Assembly: GCA_964017155.1 (NCBI GenBank)
Contig: OZ024866.1
Location: 21,963,320-22,027,319, forward strand
DNA: 64,000 nucleotides
Direction: 5' to 3'
Origin: Oasisia sp. SBJ-2009
Lineage: Eukaryota; Annelida; Polychaeta; Sabellida; Siboglinidae
The notes below the pieces were generated by a model, which ran no database searches, was not told where the DNA came from, and saw nothing but the letters and a program-made list of their open reading frames with translations. Below are positions 34,600-47,572 of this stretch, one piece after another; positions within the stretch are counted from its first letter, which is position 1; each line of letters starts with the position of its first letter. Made by a program: the position numbers and the translations under genes.

Positions 34600-37140
34600 C
34601 TGGCCTGCTCTTAAATGACTAGCAGATGGTGTCACTAGGGATGTAATCACTGAAGCCTCTCCATGGGTATCATTAGGCTAGGCTAAATTTAAGGACCCTG
34701 GAGTTCATTGACAGTTCAATCCAAATTTAACTATGCGAGAAAAAGGCTTTGGTGTAGTTTTCTTACAAAATATATGCTAATATTGTATTTAATATATTTT
34801 CACAAACTGGAATTTCTTTGGGTGTTCGAACTGTTTCTTCTAAAGATTAGTTTTTTTCATATTTGTTTTTAAAAACACTTATTTTCAGAGAATATTATGT
34901 AGGTACACCCTTAGCTGTGTTTTAGTAGGCCCTATGGCGGACCGCGGGACAATCGGATTACAGTGGCGCACAGAATATATTGGAAACATTTAATAAATAT
35001 AAACACATCTAAACTCGCCCAAATTATCTACAAATTATATTCATCACAATTAATGCGATAGGTATTAAATTAGTTTTGCATATATTCATATTTTTGAAGG
35101 ATATACAAAATTATATTTACTGCCAAACCTTTGCTGCATAACGACATGGCCTATCTTGGACGATATGTCTTGACTAATGCAGCTAGGGCCTCTTGTCATA
35201 CTATCTTTTTTTATTTTTTTATTGACCGTTCTTTAGGTAGGTTAATTTCCTCCTAAAAACCCTTCCCAATGTCAATAATAGTTCGCTATGATACTTATAC
35301 AAATACACGGGCCGAGTTGTCTCTAGGAGGGGGCCGAGTTGTCTCACACTGGGCCTGTTTATTGCACCAGCCGCCGTGGGTAGCTGGCATTGTCGACTTA
35401 TCAAACAGCATATATGCCTCTGCGTGGACTGTGACTAATGAGAACCCCTGCTGCTCTGGCACAATCAGGACATGAACGTGTCAGATGTCTGTCTACAAGT
35501 CAGATGCAGAAGATCAGGTAAACATTGTTTTTAATGTTGATGTTTTGTAATTTAAAACTACACCTAACTAGCGGACCCCCGGTTAATGCGGCCACCGGCC
35601 AGAATTGCACCGAGTTGTTGGACTGCGCCGTGGCCACAAATTACCCTTCTCCGATGGCGCTGTTGACTCAGAGAGTTGATACAGCAGGTCGGCAGCAAGG
35701 CTATTGACAGATAACGCCAGACCACTCTTGATGTCTTTGTTCTTCGTAAATAAAATGATGTTTACTGTTCGTATGTTTTCTTGTTTCATGCTACATTCAT
35801 CGACGGTTACCCTACCCAGAGGCCACCCGCCTTATACGGGCACTTTAGATGTGGTATAGCGCTGTGTGTAGCCTAGCTTCAGGTGTCTTTTGATCGTTGT
35901 ATGTATGTATGTATGTATGTATGTATGTATGTATGTATGTATGTATGTATGTATGTATGTATGTATGTATGTATGTATGTATGTATATATATTGTACATA
36001 TGGTGTATTTAATGTGTTGCTGTGATAATATGGCTTATTACTACTGAAAGGCATTCGATTTATATGTGTAGTATACATGAAATAATTTAATCCAAGCGTA
36101 ATGTAATGTCACAGAAGTAGAACTTTCTAGCTGGTCGCCCAGCTTTAAATAACATAAAACTGTATTTCAAAGAGGTGAAAGTGAATTGACTTTGTGTTCT
36201 CTAAAACACTTAAATTGCTGAAGGTTGATTTGTAACATGCAACTTGTTTTATAATCAAAGTCAAACTAAACTACTGAACAGCACACGCCTGAAACAATCT
36301 ACACACTGCCCATTTGTGAGGGTAATTATCCTCCACTGCAGCTGTGAAAAGCACCCTCCTGGGAGAACGCAAATTAAACGCACGCATTGATGTCAGCAGG
36401 AGTCGCAAAAGCAATAAACTTACCACTGCAATCATGACAAGAGCATGTCATTCGATCCACTAAGTTGGATAATGCATATAGGGAGAGATTGTTGTGATAT
36501 GATAGTTTTCCTCACTGAGCAACATCGCAGGACTTGGGTTGTGTTCTCCTTTCTTTGCTGCTTTGTACCAGTAATAATTCGATACGTTTTATCAGTATTA
36601 ATGTGTGTGTGTTCGTGCGTGCGTGCTTGTGCGCGTGCGTGCGTGCAACATATTTCTTTGTTTACATTATTTGCCTGCGTTACATTTGTACATTAGTTTC
36701 TTCTGTGTATTTAATATGTAGGAAACATAATATATTAGAATACACAACTGCTGAACGGAAATACACGTGATTCCCTTCCCCTACCCTACTCCCAAAAACA
36801 GAACCACCAATCAAAAAACACGAAATTCGTTGTGTGTACATTTAATAACTGTTTTAACAAAAATTTAATATATGAAGTACATTGCTTTGATACAGCACTC
36901 GTGTATGAGTAACTTGTATAAATGTATTTCCAGATTAACAATCCACAATGACAATACTTTCATCATTAGGCCTATGTTACATAGCTAGTGCGTAAACAAT
37001 CATGTCTCGCTCGTAACCATAACAAGGAACAATGATTTCCCCATGAATCTATTTATCGTTGAGAAGTTGAAGCAAACCAGGCACAAACAGCACGACAGTT
37101 ATGTTTGTTCATCTGTTTGAAGGTACGAAACATTGTTAAA
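34600..37140. other. Interior of the 8.5-kb element without assignable exons
   Basis: Upstream exons of the DUF4806-like gene should lie here but could not be recognised. Visible items are a GC-rich stretch near 35575-35700 with 'ggacccccggttaatgcggcc' and 'cttatacgggcac' near 35830, reminiscent of transposon ends, the GTAT array, and a GT/GCGT run near 36600-36650. Confidence 0.4.
35896..35987. repeat. (GTAT)n microsatellite
   Basis: About 22 copies of GTAT, uninterrupted. Confidence 0.97.
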
Positions 37141-37189
37141 ATAATTACTTACTGGAAGGTTGACAGTTGAACTATATCTAACGTCCCAA

Positions 37190-38030
37190 CCATCTAGATG
37201 TTGGTGAGATCTATATCTGGCAGAAATGTAACACACCGGAATGGCTGTGTTAGAAATGACAGTGTTTTCCTTCTACATGATGTTACGATTGGAATACTCA
37301 CATCCTTAAATCGTCTGGCATCCTCACAAGACGTCACATTGCCGATATTATCGACAATGATTGCAGTTGTTGCATTGAAGGTACCGCCTTCTAATGTCTT
37401 CCTTTATCTATCCAGTTTGTCCATTGCAAAGATACGTTGATTGTGAGACATATTTTTTGTTCTCCGGAATGTCTTGCTCTATCTGTTGCATGATGGTGGC
37501 ACATTGTGACGTTAGCTGACGTTTAAGAGTGTTATAATTGATTCCTGTACCAAGCCTTTTATTCAATGTGATCAATGCTTTAATTGCTCCGTGTCTGGTT
37601 TTACACATGATATGCAGTGGCAATGCCCAAAGGGGTGATTATTCCTTAAACATGTTGTATGAGTTGCTGGAACACTATGAGTTTTTATTTTGTGTTGGTT
37701 CATCAACTGATATCCGTCCTGAGCTGTGAGCCTCTTCGTCCCCCTGTGGTAATCGTGTTTTCGTGCAGAGAAGCATGGCAGTGAAGTTGAAGAGAGATAT
37801 TGGAACCATCTTTTAAGCAGCAGCGAACGATACCTCGGTTGTCTGTTCACGTCTTCTCTCTCTCCTGCACATATCAATACATGATTGTCTGGCTCAAAAA
37901 TCCTGAACCTATCAAGAGCATCATCTAGGGGTACATATGATGCGCAAATGAACCCAAAACCGCAACTTTCGTTTAAAAAAAATGCGCTTGCCGAACCTTT
38001 GTTACTCGTACCGCTAGAACCGTACCAGTT
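37190..38030 (-). pseudogene. Decayed coding-like frames, family unknown
   Basis: On the - strand three partly overlapping open stretches can be read. One, at 38030-37575, contains GFGFICASYVPLDDALDRFR. One, at 37623-37410, contains IKALITLNKRLGTGINYNTL. One, at 37430-37198, contains FNATTAIIVDNIGNVTSCED. They are offset by frame changes and the first runs out of the adjacent tandem array. Codon-like character suggests a former gene of the element, but no family is recognised and spurious openness is possible. Confidence 0.3.
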
Positions 38031-38040
38031 TCCCCAGTTA

Positions 38041-39500
38041 GACACGTGAATGAACTCGTGAATTAACGTGAAAACTCGTACCGCTAGAACCGTACCAATG
38101 TCCCCAGTTAGACACGTGTATGAACACGTGAATTCGCGTGAATACTCGTACCGCTAGAAGCGTACCAGTTCCCCCAGTTAGACACGTGAATGAACTCGTG
38201 AATTAACGTGAATACTCGTACCGCTAGAACCGTACAAGTTTCCTAAGTCACACTCGTGAATAAACCCGTGAATACTCGTACCGCTAGAAGCGTACCACTT
38301 TCCCCAGTTAGACACGTGAATGAACACGTGAATTCGCGTGAATACTCGTACCGCTAGAACCGTACTCATTTCCCGAGTTAGACACGTGAATGAACTCGTG
38401 AATTAACGTGAATACTCGTACCGCTAGAACCGTACCAGTTTCCCCAGTTAGACACGTGACTGAACACGTGAATTCGCGTGAATACTCGTACCGCTAGAAC
38501 CGTACTAATTTCCCGAGTTAGACACGTGAATGAACTCGTGAATTAACGTGAATACTCGTACCGCTAGAACCGTACCAGTTTCCCCAGTTAGACACGTGAA
38601 TGAACTCGTGAATTAACATGAATACTCGTACCGCTAGAACCGTACCAGTTTCCGCAGTCACACACGTGAATGAACACGTGAATTAACGTGAATATTCGTA
38701 CCGCTAGAACCGTACTAGTTCCCCCAGTTAGACACGTGAATGAACACGTGAATTAACGTGAATACTCGTACCGCTAGAAGCGTACCAGTTCCCCCAGTCA
38801 GACACGTGAATTAACGTGAATACTCGTACCGCTAGAAGCGTACCAGTTCCCCCAGTCAGACACGTGAATGAACTCGTGAATTAACGTGAATACTCGTACC
38901 GCTAGAACCGTACCAGTTTCCCCAGTTAGACACGTGAATGAACACGTGAATTCGCGTGAATACTCGTACCGCTAGAACCGTGCCAGTTTCCCTAGTTAGA
39001 CACGTGAATGAACACGTGAATTAACGTGAATACTCGTTCCGCTAGAACCGTACCAGTTTCCCCAGTTAGACACGTGAATGAACTCGTGAATTGACGTGAA
39101 TAATCGTACCGCTAGAACCGTACCAGTTTCCCCAGTTAGACACGTGTATGAACACGTGAATTCGCGTGAATACTCGTACCACTAAAACCGTACCAGTTTC
39201 CCCAGTTAGACACGTGTATGAACACGTGAATTCGCGTGAATACTCGTACCGCTAGAACCGTACCAGTTTCCCCAGTTAGACACGTGTATGAACACGTGAA
39301 TTCGCGTGAATACTCGTACCGCTAGAACCGTACCAGTTTCCCCAGTTAGACACGTGTATGAACACGTGAATTCGCGTGAATACTCGTACCACTAGAACCG
39401 TACCAGTTTCCCCAGTTAGACACGTGTATGAACACGTGAATTCGCGTGAATACTCGTACGGATAGAACCGTACCAGTTTCCCCAGTTAAACACGTGACAG
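38041..39500. repeat. 70-bp subterminal tandem array, about 21 units
   Basis: The unit is GACACGTGAATGAACTCGTG, AATTAACGTGAATACTCGTA, CCGCTAGAACCGTACCAGTT, TCCCCAGTTA. Units alternate between 'aactcgtgaattaacg' and 'aacacgtgaattcgcg' types, with the second type forming a homogeneous run at 39130-39470. One unit near 38800 is shortened. Every unit holds at least one CACGTG. Confidence 0.95.
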
Positions 39501-39779
39501 ATCACGTGAATTCACGTGAAGACACGTACCAGTGAAACCGTACCAGTTCTGACCCAGTACGACACGTGTCAAACTCGTGACAACAGACAGAACACGTGTA
39601 TTCACGTGAATACACATGAAAACACGTACTGGTGGAGCGGTACCAATTATGAACCAGTATGACACGTGTCAACTGGTTCAGAAATGGTTCCTTGTTTGCT
39701 GGGATAGGCCAAGCAACGGGCAGGCATTGGCTCACCGTTGGCCCAGGGCACATCGATCTCAATCTAAATCTTGGCATTC

Positions 39780-39951
39780 ATCACTACCCCAAATATAGCA
39801 AATACATAGATGCATAGATGCATAGATGCATAGATGCATAGATGCATAGATGCATAGATGCATAGATGCATAGATGCATAGATGCATAGATGCATAGATG
39901 CATAGATGCATAAATACATACATACATACATACATAAATACATACATACAT

Positions 39952-40019
<68 letters not shown>

Positions 40020-40235
40020 GTAAGCGTATGCATACAAACGTACGTACGTATACATAATCACGCACGCACAAAAGACACGCACCCGCACAACCACACGCGC
40101 GCACAACCACACGCGCGCACAACCACACTCACAACCACACGCACAACCACACGCACAACCACACGCTCAACCACACGCACAACCACACGCACAACCACAC
40201 GCACAACCACACGCACAACCACACGCACGTATACC
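39780..40235. repeat. Compound simple repeats: TAGATGCA, ATAC, AC, ACCACACGCACA
   Basis: About 13 copies of the octamer GATGCATA (39803-39910) are followed by ATAC repeats (39910-39968), an AC run (39968-40018) and about 10 copies of a 12-mer AACCACACGCAC (40085-40228). Each array borders the next without unique sequence, about 400 bp upstream of the CRTC start. Confidence 0.95.
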
Positions 40236-40637
40236 GTTCACGTACAATACTTTGTCTCAGTGTGATATGAGTCGGAAATGGTATATTATCTGGTTTAGAT
40301 TTTACCTAGACCCAAATGACACAATTAAAAAAATACAATACTGAATAATATCATTTTAAGTCAGGTGAAAATACATATTTCTAAGCAATGTGATCAACAC
40401 GTAAAACAATAATGTTAAACACTATTATGTTGACAGTCTGGTCGGTGTGACAGCACTACCAAATGGAAAATTATGGCCAAGTCAATTACTGCGGCGCACT
40501 TGCACCTGCATAAAGGTGCTGCCGTCTGTCGACCATGCATCGACGCACATGACCTGAAAGTCGAAATATGATTGGTCGATGGAGGCGAGATCCCCCGCAA
40601 TGCCAGAATCACAACAAGGTTGTCGTTTTCAGCCATC
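40236..40637 (+). promoter_or_regulatory. CRTC upstream region
   Basis: A moderately GC-rich segment directly precedes the CRTC start codon. An inverted CCAAT box (ATTGG) occurs at about 40571 and no TATA box is evident. The transcription start is unknown. No full TGACGTCA site is seen within this 400 bp. Confidence 0.4.
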
Positions 40638-40748
40638 ATGGCTAACCCACGGAAGTTTAGCGAAAAGATTGCCTTACACAATCAAAAACAGGCTGAGGAG
40701 ACAGCGGCTTTCGAGGCAATATTACGAGAGGTATCCGTAACAACCAGG
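40638..40748 (+). CDS. CRTC: CRTC exon 1 (start codon, CREB-binding domain)
   Basis: The start ATG lies in a good context (CATCATGG) and encodes [24 protein letters not shown] and [13 protein letters not shown]. The donor is AGG|GTGAGT. This is the CREB-binding coiled coil, and almost every position of the first 25 residues is family consensus. Confidence 0.96.
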
Positions 40749-41825
40749 GTGAGTAAACAGTCCGCACGTTGATCGACGTATGTGCGAATTTATCGCATAT
40801 TTTGGCACTTGAAGTCTTGAATATTTTTTACGATAATTTACCGTCTCGTCGTGTTGTTAGCATTCTCGTCTGCAGATTTCTCATTAGAAGAGTGGGCATC
40901 GTAAGGGAACACGCGGTCATTACGGCGCTATCTTGATGCCAGAATGTTTATCGTTGTTCGCACCGTGCATGCATGCACGTTGTTCGTTCTCCGCCCTTCT
41001 GCAGCTGACGCGTTAGGCCTTCTGGATGGGCTCAGGGTGTATGAGAGCCTAAGGAGTTCAGCCAGCTAGGGCAGACAAAAAATAACGAACAACGCTGCTA
41101 TTAGTGTTGACAGCTACATATCGTTATGATATGTACATTGGACGATACGCATCTGATAAAACACGCATGACAAATCGCGTTCAATATTAGCCAGCCACCG
41201 GTACTAAGTGACAGACTTACGTCTGTCAAAATCGAATCCTTGCGCCGAATTTTACACATGTCAGCAGAGAATGTGCTGTCAACATGGGATCAACATACAG
41301 CACCATGTGCACGTAGAAAATGTAGGTCAGTTCACGGCTAATGTATTCAGCTTGTCTAGTGGCATGTTTTTGTGGTAGCTTTCATGTGGGGGAGTACACA
41401 TGGTGGCAGTGGTGTATCGTTGACAGCCACTGCTAGTACCAGTGGAGTATCGCGCTCCATCTGTCACAGACACAGTTACACATTTTCAACATCAAGCAAA
41501 AATATATACTGACTTGCTATTAGTGTTATGATGTACTCATATGATATCTGAATAAGTTGTCATGCTAAGTTATTGCAGTTTTTACATTTTGTTATGAAAG
41601 TGTCAATTGCGCAGGTTCATGGAACACAACTAACAAGATACATTATACGTATAGCCATATAATCATGCCATTAAAGTAAATCACCAGCACTGGTTTTGAG
41701 CTGCTTAAGCGTCACATTTAATTGATATTCAACGTACAGTGCTGTGTATTAGAAATTTTTATAGATGATTATAAACTCTGTAGAGACAACTGTCTATCTT
41801 AGCTGTTCTGATTTTGGTATGTATA

Positions 41826-41995
41826 TAACATGTTAAGTCAGCTTGCAGCCTTATCAAGGCAGTCATTAATGTGATGATGCAGACATGACATGTTAAGTCA
41901 GCTTGCAGACTTATCAAGGCAGTCATTAATGTGATGATGTAGACATGACATGTTAAGTCAGCTTGCAGCCTTATCAAGGCAGTCATTACTATGGT
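41826..41995. repeat. Three-copy tandem repeat of about 60 bp
   Basis: The unit is ACATGTTAAGTCAGCTTGCA followed by GCCTTATCAAGGCAGTCATT and AATGTGATGATGTAGACATG. The three copies differ at a few positions. Confidence 0.9.
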
Positions 41996-44254
41996 GACTG
42001 GTGAAGTGAGATTTGTTAGTTTTGTCACATGTCTGTGCTACTTGATAACGATTACATATATAAGTCATTCTTGGGCAGCAGAAAAGGTATCCACAGATTC
42101 AGCATTCTCAATTCATCAAACTGTTCCTTCATAACTTTCTATGGTTCTGATTGATCACACACTGTATAAACATACTTGTGGTAGCCTGAGCTCATATTAT
42201 CATCACTCATCAGCAAAGCAGATATTATATTTTATATCGAGCTGATCAAAGAGCAAGGGCAATTATGTTGAGAAGCCATATAACACCTACAGTGATCTTC
42301 ATAATTTTTTTCTGTGAAAATAATACTGATATTGAATGACATGGTTAGATGACTCCACGTCGGGTATTTAAAAGACAGTTTTTAAGTATTCACTCATTTA
42401 TGAGTCATTACATACTGTTTTTTATTATTATAAAATACTTTATTATAAAAATAGGTATCAAATGCCTAGGGTAAATCAGTTCATTCTTTGACCTGTTCAG
42501 AAACTTCACATGGTACATAAATTATGCATAATTCAAACGCAGTCTGTGAGCAGAAACATGTTTTTAACTTTTGCTAGTTTCAATCTGACTAGATGCTACA
42601 TCAGTTATGCGTACTTTTAATGAAATGTTTCATACCTCTCTTATGTTGAAATGCAATCGTTCTGTGGTTTATTGCAACTTTATCATATTATTCCTTATGT
42701 AGTCTAAATTGATTTTACTTTGTTACAAAAAGAATGTACAAATAATGTCACCAAATTTAATTTTGCCAGTATTTTCTTTATTTCCTTTTTTAATTCTTGG
42801 ACTCAAGATTTGTTTAGTGTAGGTAGGTCACTTTTCAACTGACAGCAACTGTCATATCACTTCCTTGATCAGCAACACTTAATTCACTGTGAAAGCTAAT
42901 AATGTTACCTGACTACTTTTGTAGAAAATTGCTCTAAGGTATGATGGCTTTCTCTTCCAAACGGCACAGAACCAGCATAGATTAATTTATGCTGCAAATA
43001 TTAACAATGTTTTCTGTTTATTGGGTCAGATCCATTGGATATTAATTGTATTGCTGTCGGTGGTCTCTTTCGGTATGCTACTATTAGTACATATATTATC
43101 AGTATATAACATCAACACATGGCCAAGTTCTGATTATAATCTGGGACAGGATAAGTGATATCTCAATACACAGGCAGGTGTAAGGGCCTTTGTGGTGTGT
43201 CAGTGCTACAGCCAGAGACGTCAGGACCAGGAAGACAAAACATGGAGAACACTTCACTTGAAGCGAAATATGGAAATCTACACTCCCACGCAAAGTGTGT
43301 TAAAGTAACAGCTGCCATTCTCGGCAGTGGTGGAGGCATGCTGATCATTATGGATCAGAATTGTGGATATGAAATCTGCGTTCTCGACCGGTTTGACTCA
43401 TTGCAAAAGCAGTTCATTTACATCATCCAAATATGTTATTTATACTAGTAGAGCTGCGCATCATATACTTTTGAATTTATATTTTATACAGTTTGAAACT
43501 GTTTTTAATAACGATCACAACTGGTATTCCATGTTATATGCTACATCACCTACTGGCAAATGTTTGAACCTTCCATGTAATCAACTAAAACTCATAAAAA
43601 TTAAATGAACAGACAAGAAATTCAACAGATCGTAGCGTTCTCTTCTATTAATTTTAAAAGCGCATGTTTTCAAGATCAGATAATGTTCCATTTTTATTTA
43701 ATTGGATACAGTGGTTGTGTGGTCAGAATGTTGACTGAATGAACTGGCATTTTAATCCTACTTACTGACTCTGTTTATAAACTTGGGTAAATTTCTTTAC
43801 CACACATTGTGCGTGACCGTGTCCTTTGGAACAGACTATGTAGGTCATTTTCATCCTATGTCAGGGAAGAGAAAGATCTGACACGTGTAAGGTGAATGTA
43901 CACTGTAACAGACGCACTAAAGAAATATACTATGAATAAATCGTCAGTGCAGTATCCTGATGAGTAAATATGCAGATCCAAAATCATATCCCACACTCGT
44001 ATCAGGATTCCACTATTTGAGATTCATGCAAGATTAGTTAGAAATGAGACTAGCAGGGAATGTTTTAAAGAAAAATTTACAAAAAACTCTAAAACAGTGT
44101 TCACAAGAATGGCTCTCAGGATATTCTGTGTTCACTGGAAGAGATTTTTGACTAAGTTCACAGAGAAGACAGGGTAGAACTTAGAAGACATACATTTCCT
44201 GGACAGTGCCATAACACAAACATGAAACATTTAGCTTCTAAACTGTCAGCGCAG

Positions 44255-44414
44255 ACCAGCTTTTATCTTTATTGACTGGAAAGATGGAGACTACAAGTAC
44301 CAGTTGAGTGGAGTCGCAAACAGCACTACTGACACAGACATATTGAGACCGATTTGTAGTTTGAGCCAGCTTAGATCCGATGTTGAGAATCAGGGTGAAA
44401 GGAAAGTGTTGGTG
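44255..44414 (+). other. Candidate orphan exon in CRTC intron 1
   Basis: CAGCGCAG| precedes and G|GTAAGT follows a 160-nt open frame encoding PAFIFIDWKDGDYKYQLSGV, ANSTTDTDILRPICSLSQLR and SDVENQGERKVLV. Entry phase does not fit CRTC exon 1, so it is not a simple CRTC cassette. Another open stretch lies just upstream (43998-44177, RIPLFEIHARLVRNE...). It may be part of a decayed retrocopy or a nested gene; no family is recognised. Confidence 0.3.
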
Positions 44415-47400
44415 GTAAGTTTATAACAAAATTTTAGAAATGACCATAATATCCGGTAAAACTAGTTGTATTTGCTTCATATTTCTAGCATGACGATGTA
44501 CCACCAATTTCTGTTTCTGTAATCACTAAATTATTTATAATGTTATCAACTATTTTCCAAACTCATGATTTTGTTTTATTTTATGTATACGTGATTTACA
44601 GAATTTATTTTGTTAACTTTTTGAAACAGCCCTTTCAAGAACTCACACTCTCTGTATAAGACTTATGACAAATGAGCAGAGATTCCCAGCAATACTTAGG
44701 TATAAACTTGTGCTAAGACTTTGAAAATTGCAATTTCACAATTTTTAAACACCAATAACTTAAAAAATACTTTTTTTGGAAATCCAGTGACATAGTTGTA
44801 GAAGGCATAATTGTCTTTATGATGATCTAGAAAGACATGAAATTCTTTGACTGGGATTCCACATACAGCTTTTTGTAAATACCGAGGCTCTACAAGTTCT
44901 TCAATCCCCTAGATAAATTTAGAAAAAATCAAAATCTAAGAACTATTCCAGTGGACCTGCTAGATCACACGCAGAGTGTCAGCCCTACAGGTGTATAATT
45001 GACAGAGATATGGGTCAACATACTGAGAAAGAACCAATTGTCATGTAATGGGTTTAATAGATGTGCACCCAAGCCCATGCACTCATGCAGTGCAAGTCTA
45101 TAGGTGATAATATGGTAAGTGAAGTACTCAGTTTGAGCCTTGACTGGGTCATTTAATTATTTTTACACCCAGTCTGTTTTGAGAGTGGTCAGTATTCATT
45201 GGGTTCCTAGTTACTGTCTATTTCTGCAATTAAGGTGTTACCTCCCCCTGTGAACAGTACCTGCCTGCTGTTAATGCTGACCTCGTTGACCTCTTGAGGT
45301 CATGTGACATGCCTGTACTTACACCCGCATTAAACATAGCCTATGGGAGAACTAGTGAAACTCATGGTCAGGCCAGACCCACTGCCATGTAGTCTTTACA
45401 ACAATGCCTGGGCTGTCTACAACATGATTAATGCCTGCTAGTTAACACTAGGTTCAACATGGCAGCTGTCAACAGGGGCTGTTTGTACTCATTAGTTAGG
45501 CTGTATGTGTAAAACAAACCCAGCTCGGCTGTTGACAGACCGTTATGTGACAGGGTGGATATTATAATTGTTATGTGTCTTGACACTTATATCATCAATC
45601 AAACTGTGTGTATCATGTGTTTATGACTGTGTCCAAACTTTAGATTAGGTCACATTTTGTTGACCCGTCATGAGTACCAGATGTCTAAATGAGATCATTC
45701 ACATGTCAACATTACATATACATTAATTAAATATGTCTGCAGATGTTTATTTCACATCATTTTAAAGTAGCATTTTTACCCAGCTGTAGCAACATTCACA
45801 TACCAGTATCAAGATTATCTACATGTACCATTTAATAAATGAGCTATTTTGATGATTTCTAGTAAAGATGTTAGAATCTATAGAAATGATAAGATCATGA
45901 TGGAAACACGTACTAATTTCTATCAGTCATTTTTTATAGCCAATTGATGTAATATTAAATACTATGACAATGAGGTGAATATATTTTTGTTGTGTACCTA
46001 CTGACGCTGGCACTTACACGTTGGAACTGTTTCCACTACACTGGGGTGTGGCTAGTGGAAATAATTGACAGGTCCCTGGTTGAATAGGTTCATCTAGTGC
46101 CTTGTTCATTTGGTGTAGAAGTCTGGCCACTATTTCCCAGCCACGGGTCCCAGTTTTATCCATGTGTACAGACTGGTACATAGGGGCTTGATAACAATTA
46201 TGAGCAACCAGTTTTCATGGCCTACTGTTTCCCAGAATTTAAAAACACGAATCTAAGAGTCAACAAAGACGCCAGTGTGTGCGGGAAATTGAGAATGCTG
46301 TATTTGTATGTCTGATGACATATTGTTTACGCTTACTGTACATGCCTGTGGATGTAAACATTTCTTGTCACATTGAATCACAGTTAACGTTTGACGTTTA
46401 TTGTTGGGGTATGAATGATTCAGTGTGGGCCTACCGTGTGATATGGTACATTTTGTGAAGCACATGTCACGGCATGATATGTGTCATGATAGCTACTAAT
46501 GTGAAAACAGTCACACATTGTTCCCCAGTAACATGAGCTAGGGTTGTATGACACATACATTAAAAAAATACTGGCCTCGTAGTGAAATTTGAAAAGTTTC
46601 AACGACTGATACTAAGTGCTCATTTAAATGTTGCATGCGATCACGTGATAGACCTCAACAAATCTAAATCCGGCGTTTTTTTTAGTTTTTCAAATCAACT
46701 CTGACCACAATGTTTATTTTTTACTTTCTCATTTTACTGACCTGGTGGGTAACCAAGTTTTTAGAAAGTGGTATATTATTTCTGTCCTACACACATTGAC
46801 CAACCACCGTTTTTTATTGCTTGTTCTTAAAACAGGCACCACAAATAAATAAGACTTTGTTTCCCACTTCTGATCGAATTCACAATTTTATCTTGTCAAA
46901 AATGCTACCCTTGTGATTTAAGATGTGAAATTTAAAAACGCTACTGCTGGTGGAGCCTGGATTGTTCCCATAGTCCACGGGGTGGTGGCAAAGAGATATA
47001 AGTAATATAGATACTATTTATGGCAACAGCCAACTCCCAAATCATCGTATTTTTTACGGCCAAAGGCCCAGTTCTCTTGCATAAATTGTTGGGTATACGC
47101 CGAAGGGGGTGAAATGTGAATTTATTGTAAATTTTGCACCAACGGTCAGCGCTGGTCGGTTGGTGTGTGTGAGCAGAAGTCGGCGCTAGTCAGCAGAACT
47201 ACCAGTAACTGTTGTTTAGCACTGACTGATTCTTTATGCGGACTGCCAACTGAAGTCGTTGGTGTGTGCCTAGCATAATGGTGCAGTTTATTTGATTTAC
47301 ACCCATTTCCAGTGAAACCACAGTGTCTGAAGTGTCTGAGATCAGGTTTCACAACACACAGTTTCTCAGTGGAACTGTGTCATCCAATTAACTGGAAACT

Positions 47401-47467
47401 GGACGAGTTGGTGACAGTTTCACTTGATCATGAAGCACGTGTTAATGAAGCCCGCAATGTGTTTCAG

Positions 47468-47572
47468 ACGGCTGTTATTCACAAGCAACAGCATCTTCAG
47501 CTAGCCCAGCCAACCTTGGGGGCCTACAGAGGAGGCTCCCTGCCAAATGTCAACCAAACGGTCGACCTGCAG
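47468..47572 (+). CDS. CRTC: CRTC exon 2
   Basis: It encodes TAVIHKQQHLQLAQPTLGAY followed by RGGSLPNVNQTVDLQ. 'GGSLPNVNQ' is a CRTC hallmark. The acceptor is GTGTTTCAG and the donor CAG|GTAAAT. The frame is also open for 52 codons upstream of the acceptor, back to an ATG at 47312. Confidence 0.95.

Larger units (their letters stand above)
40749..47467 (+). other. CRTC intron 1
   Basis: A 6.7-kb intron. It contains three 60-bp tandem units at 41826-41990, one unexplained open frame with splice-like borders at 44255-44414, and otherwise no recognised feature. Confidence 0.75.

Noticed and set aside
35540..35850. A bounded Tigger/mariner-like element
   Set aside because: 'ggacccccggttaatgcggcc' and 'ccgccttatacgggcac' look like transposon-end text, but I could not align them as a clean inverted pair with a target duplication.
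38041..39500. Possible CRISPR-like array of 70-bp units
   Set aside because: Units are contiguous with no unique spacers, in a eukaryotic genome; it is a minisatellite with subterminal-repeat character.
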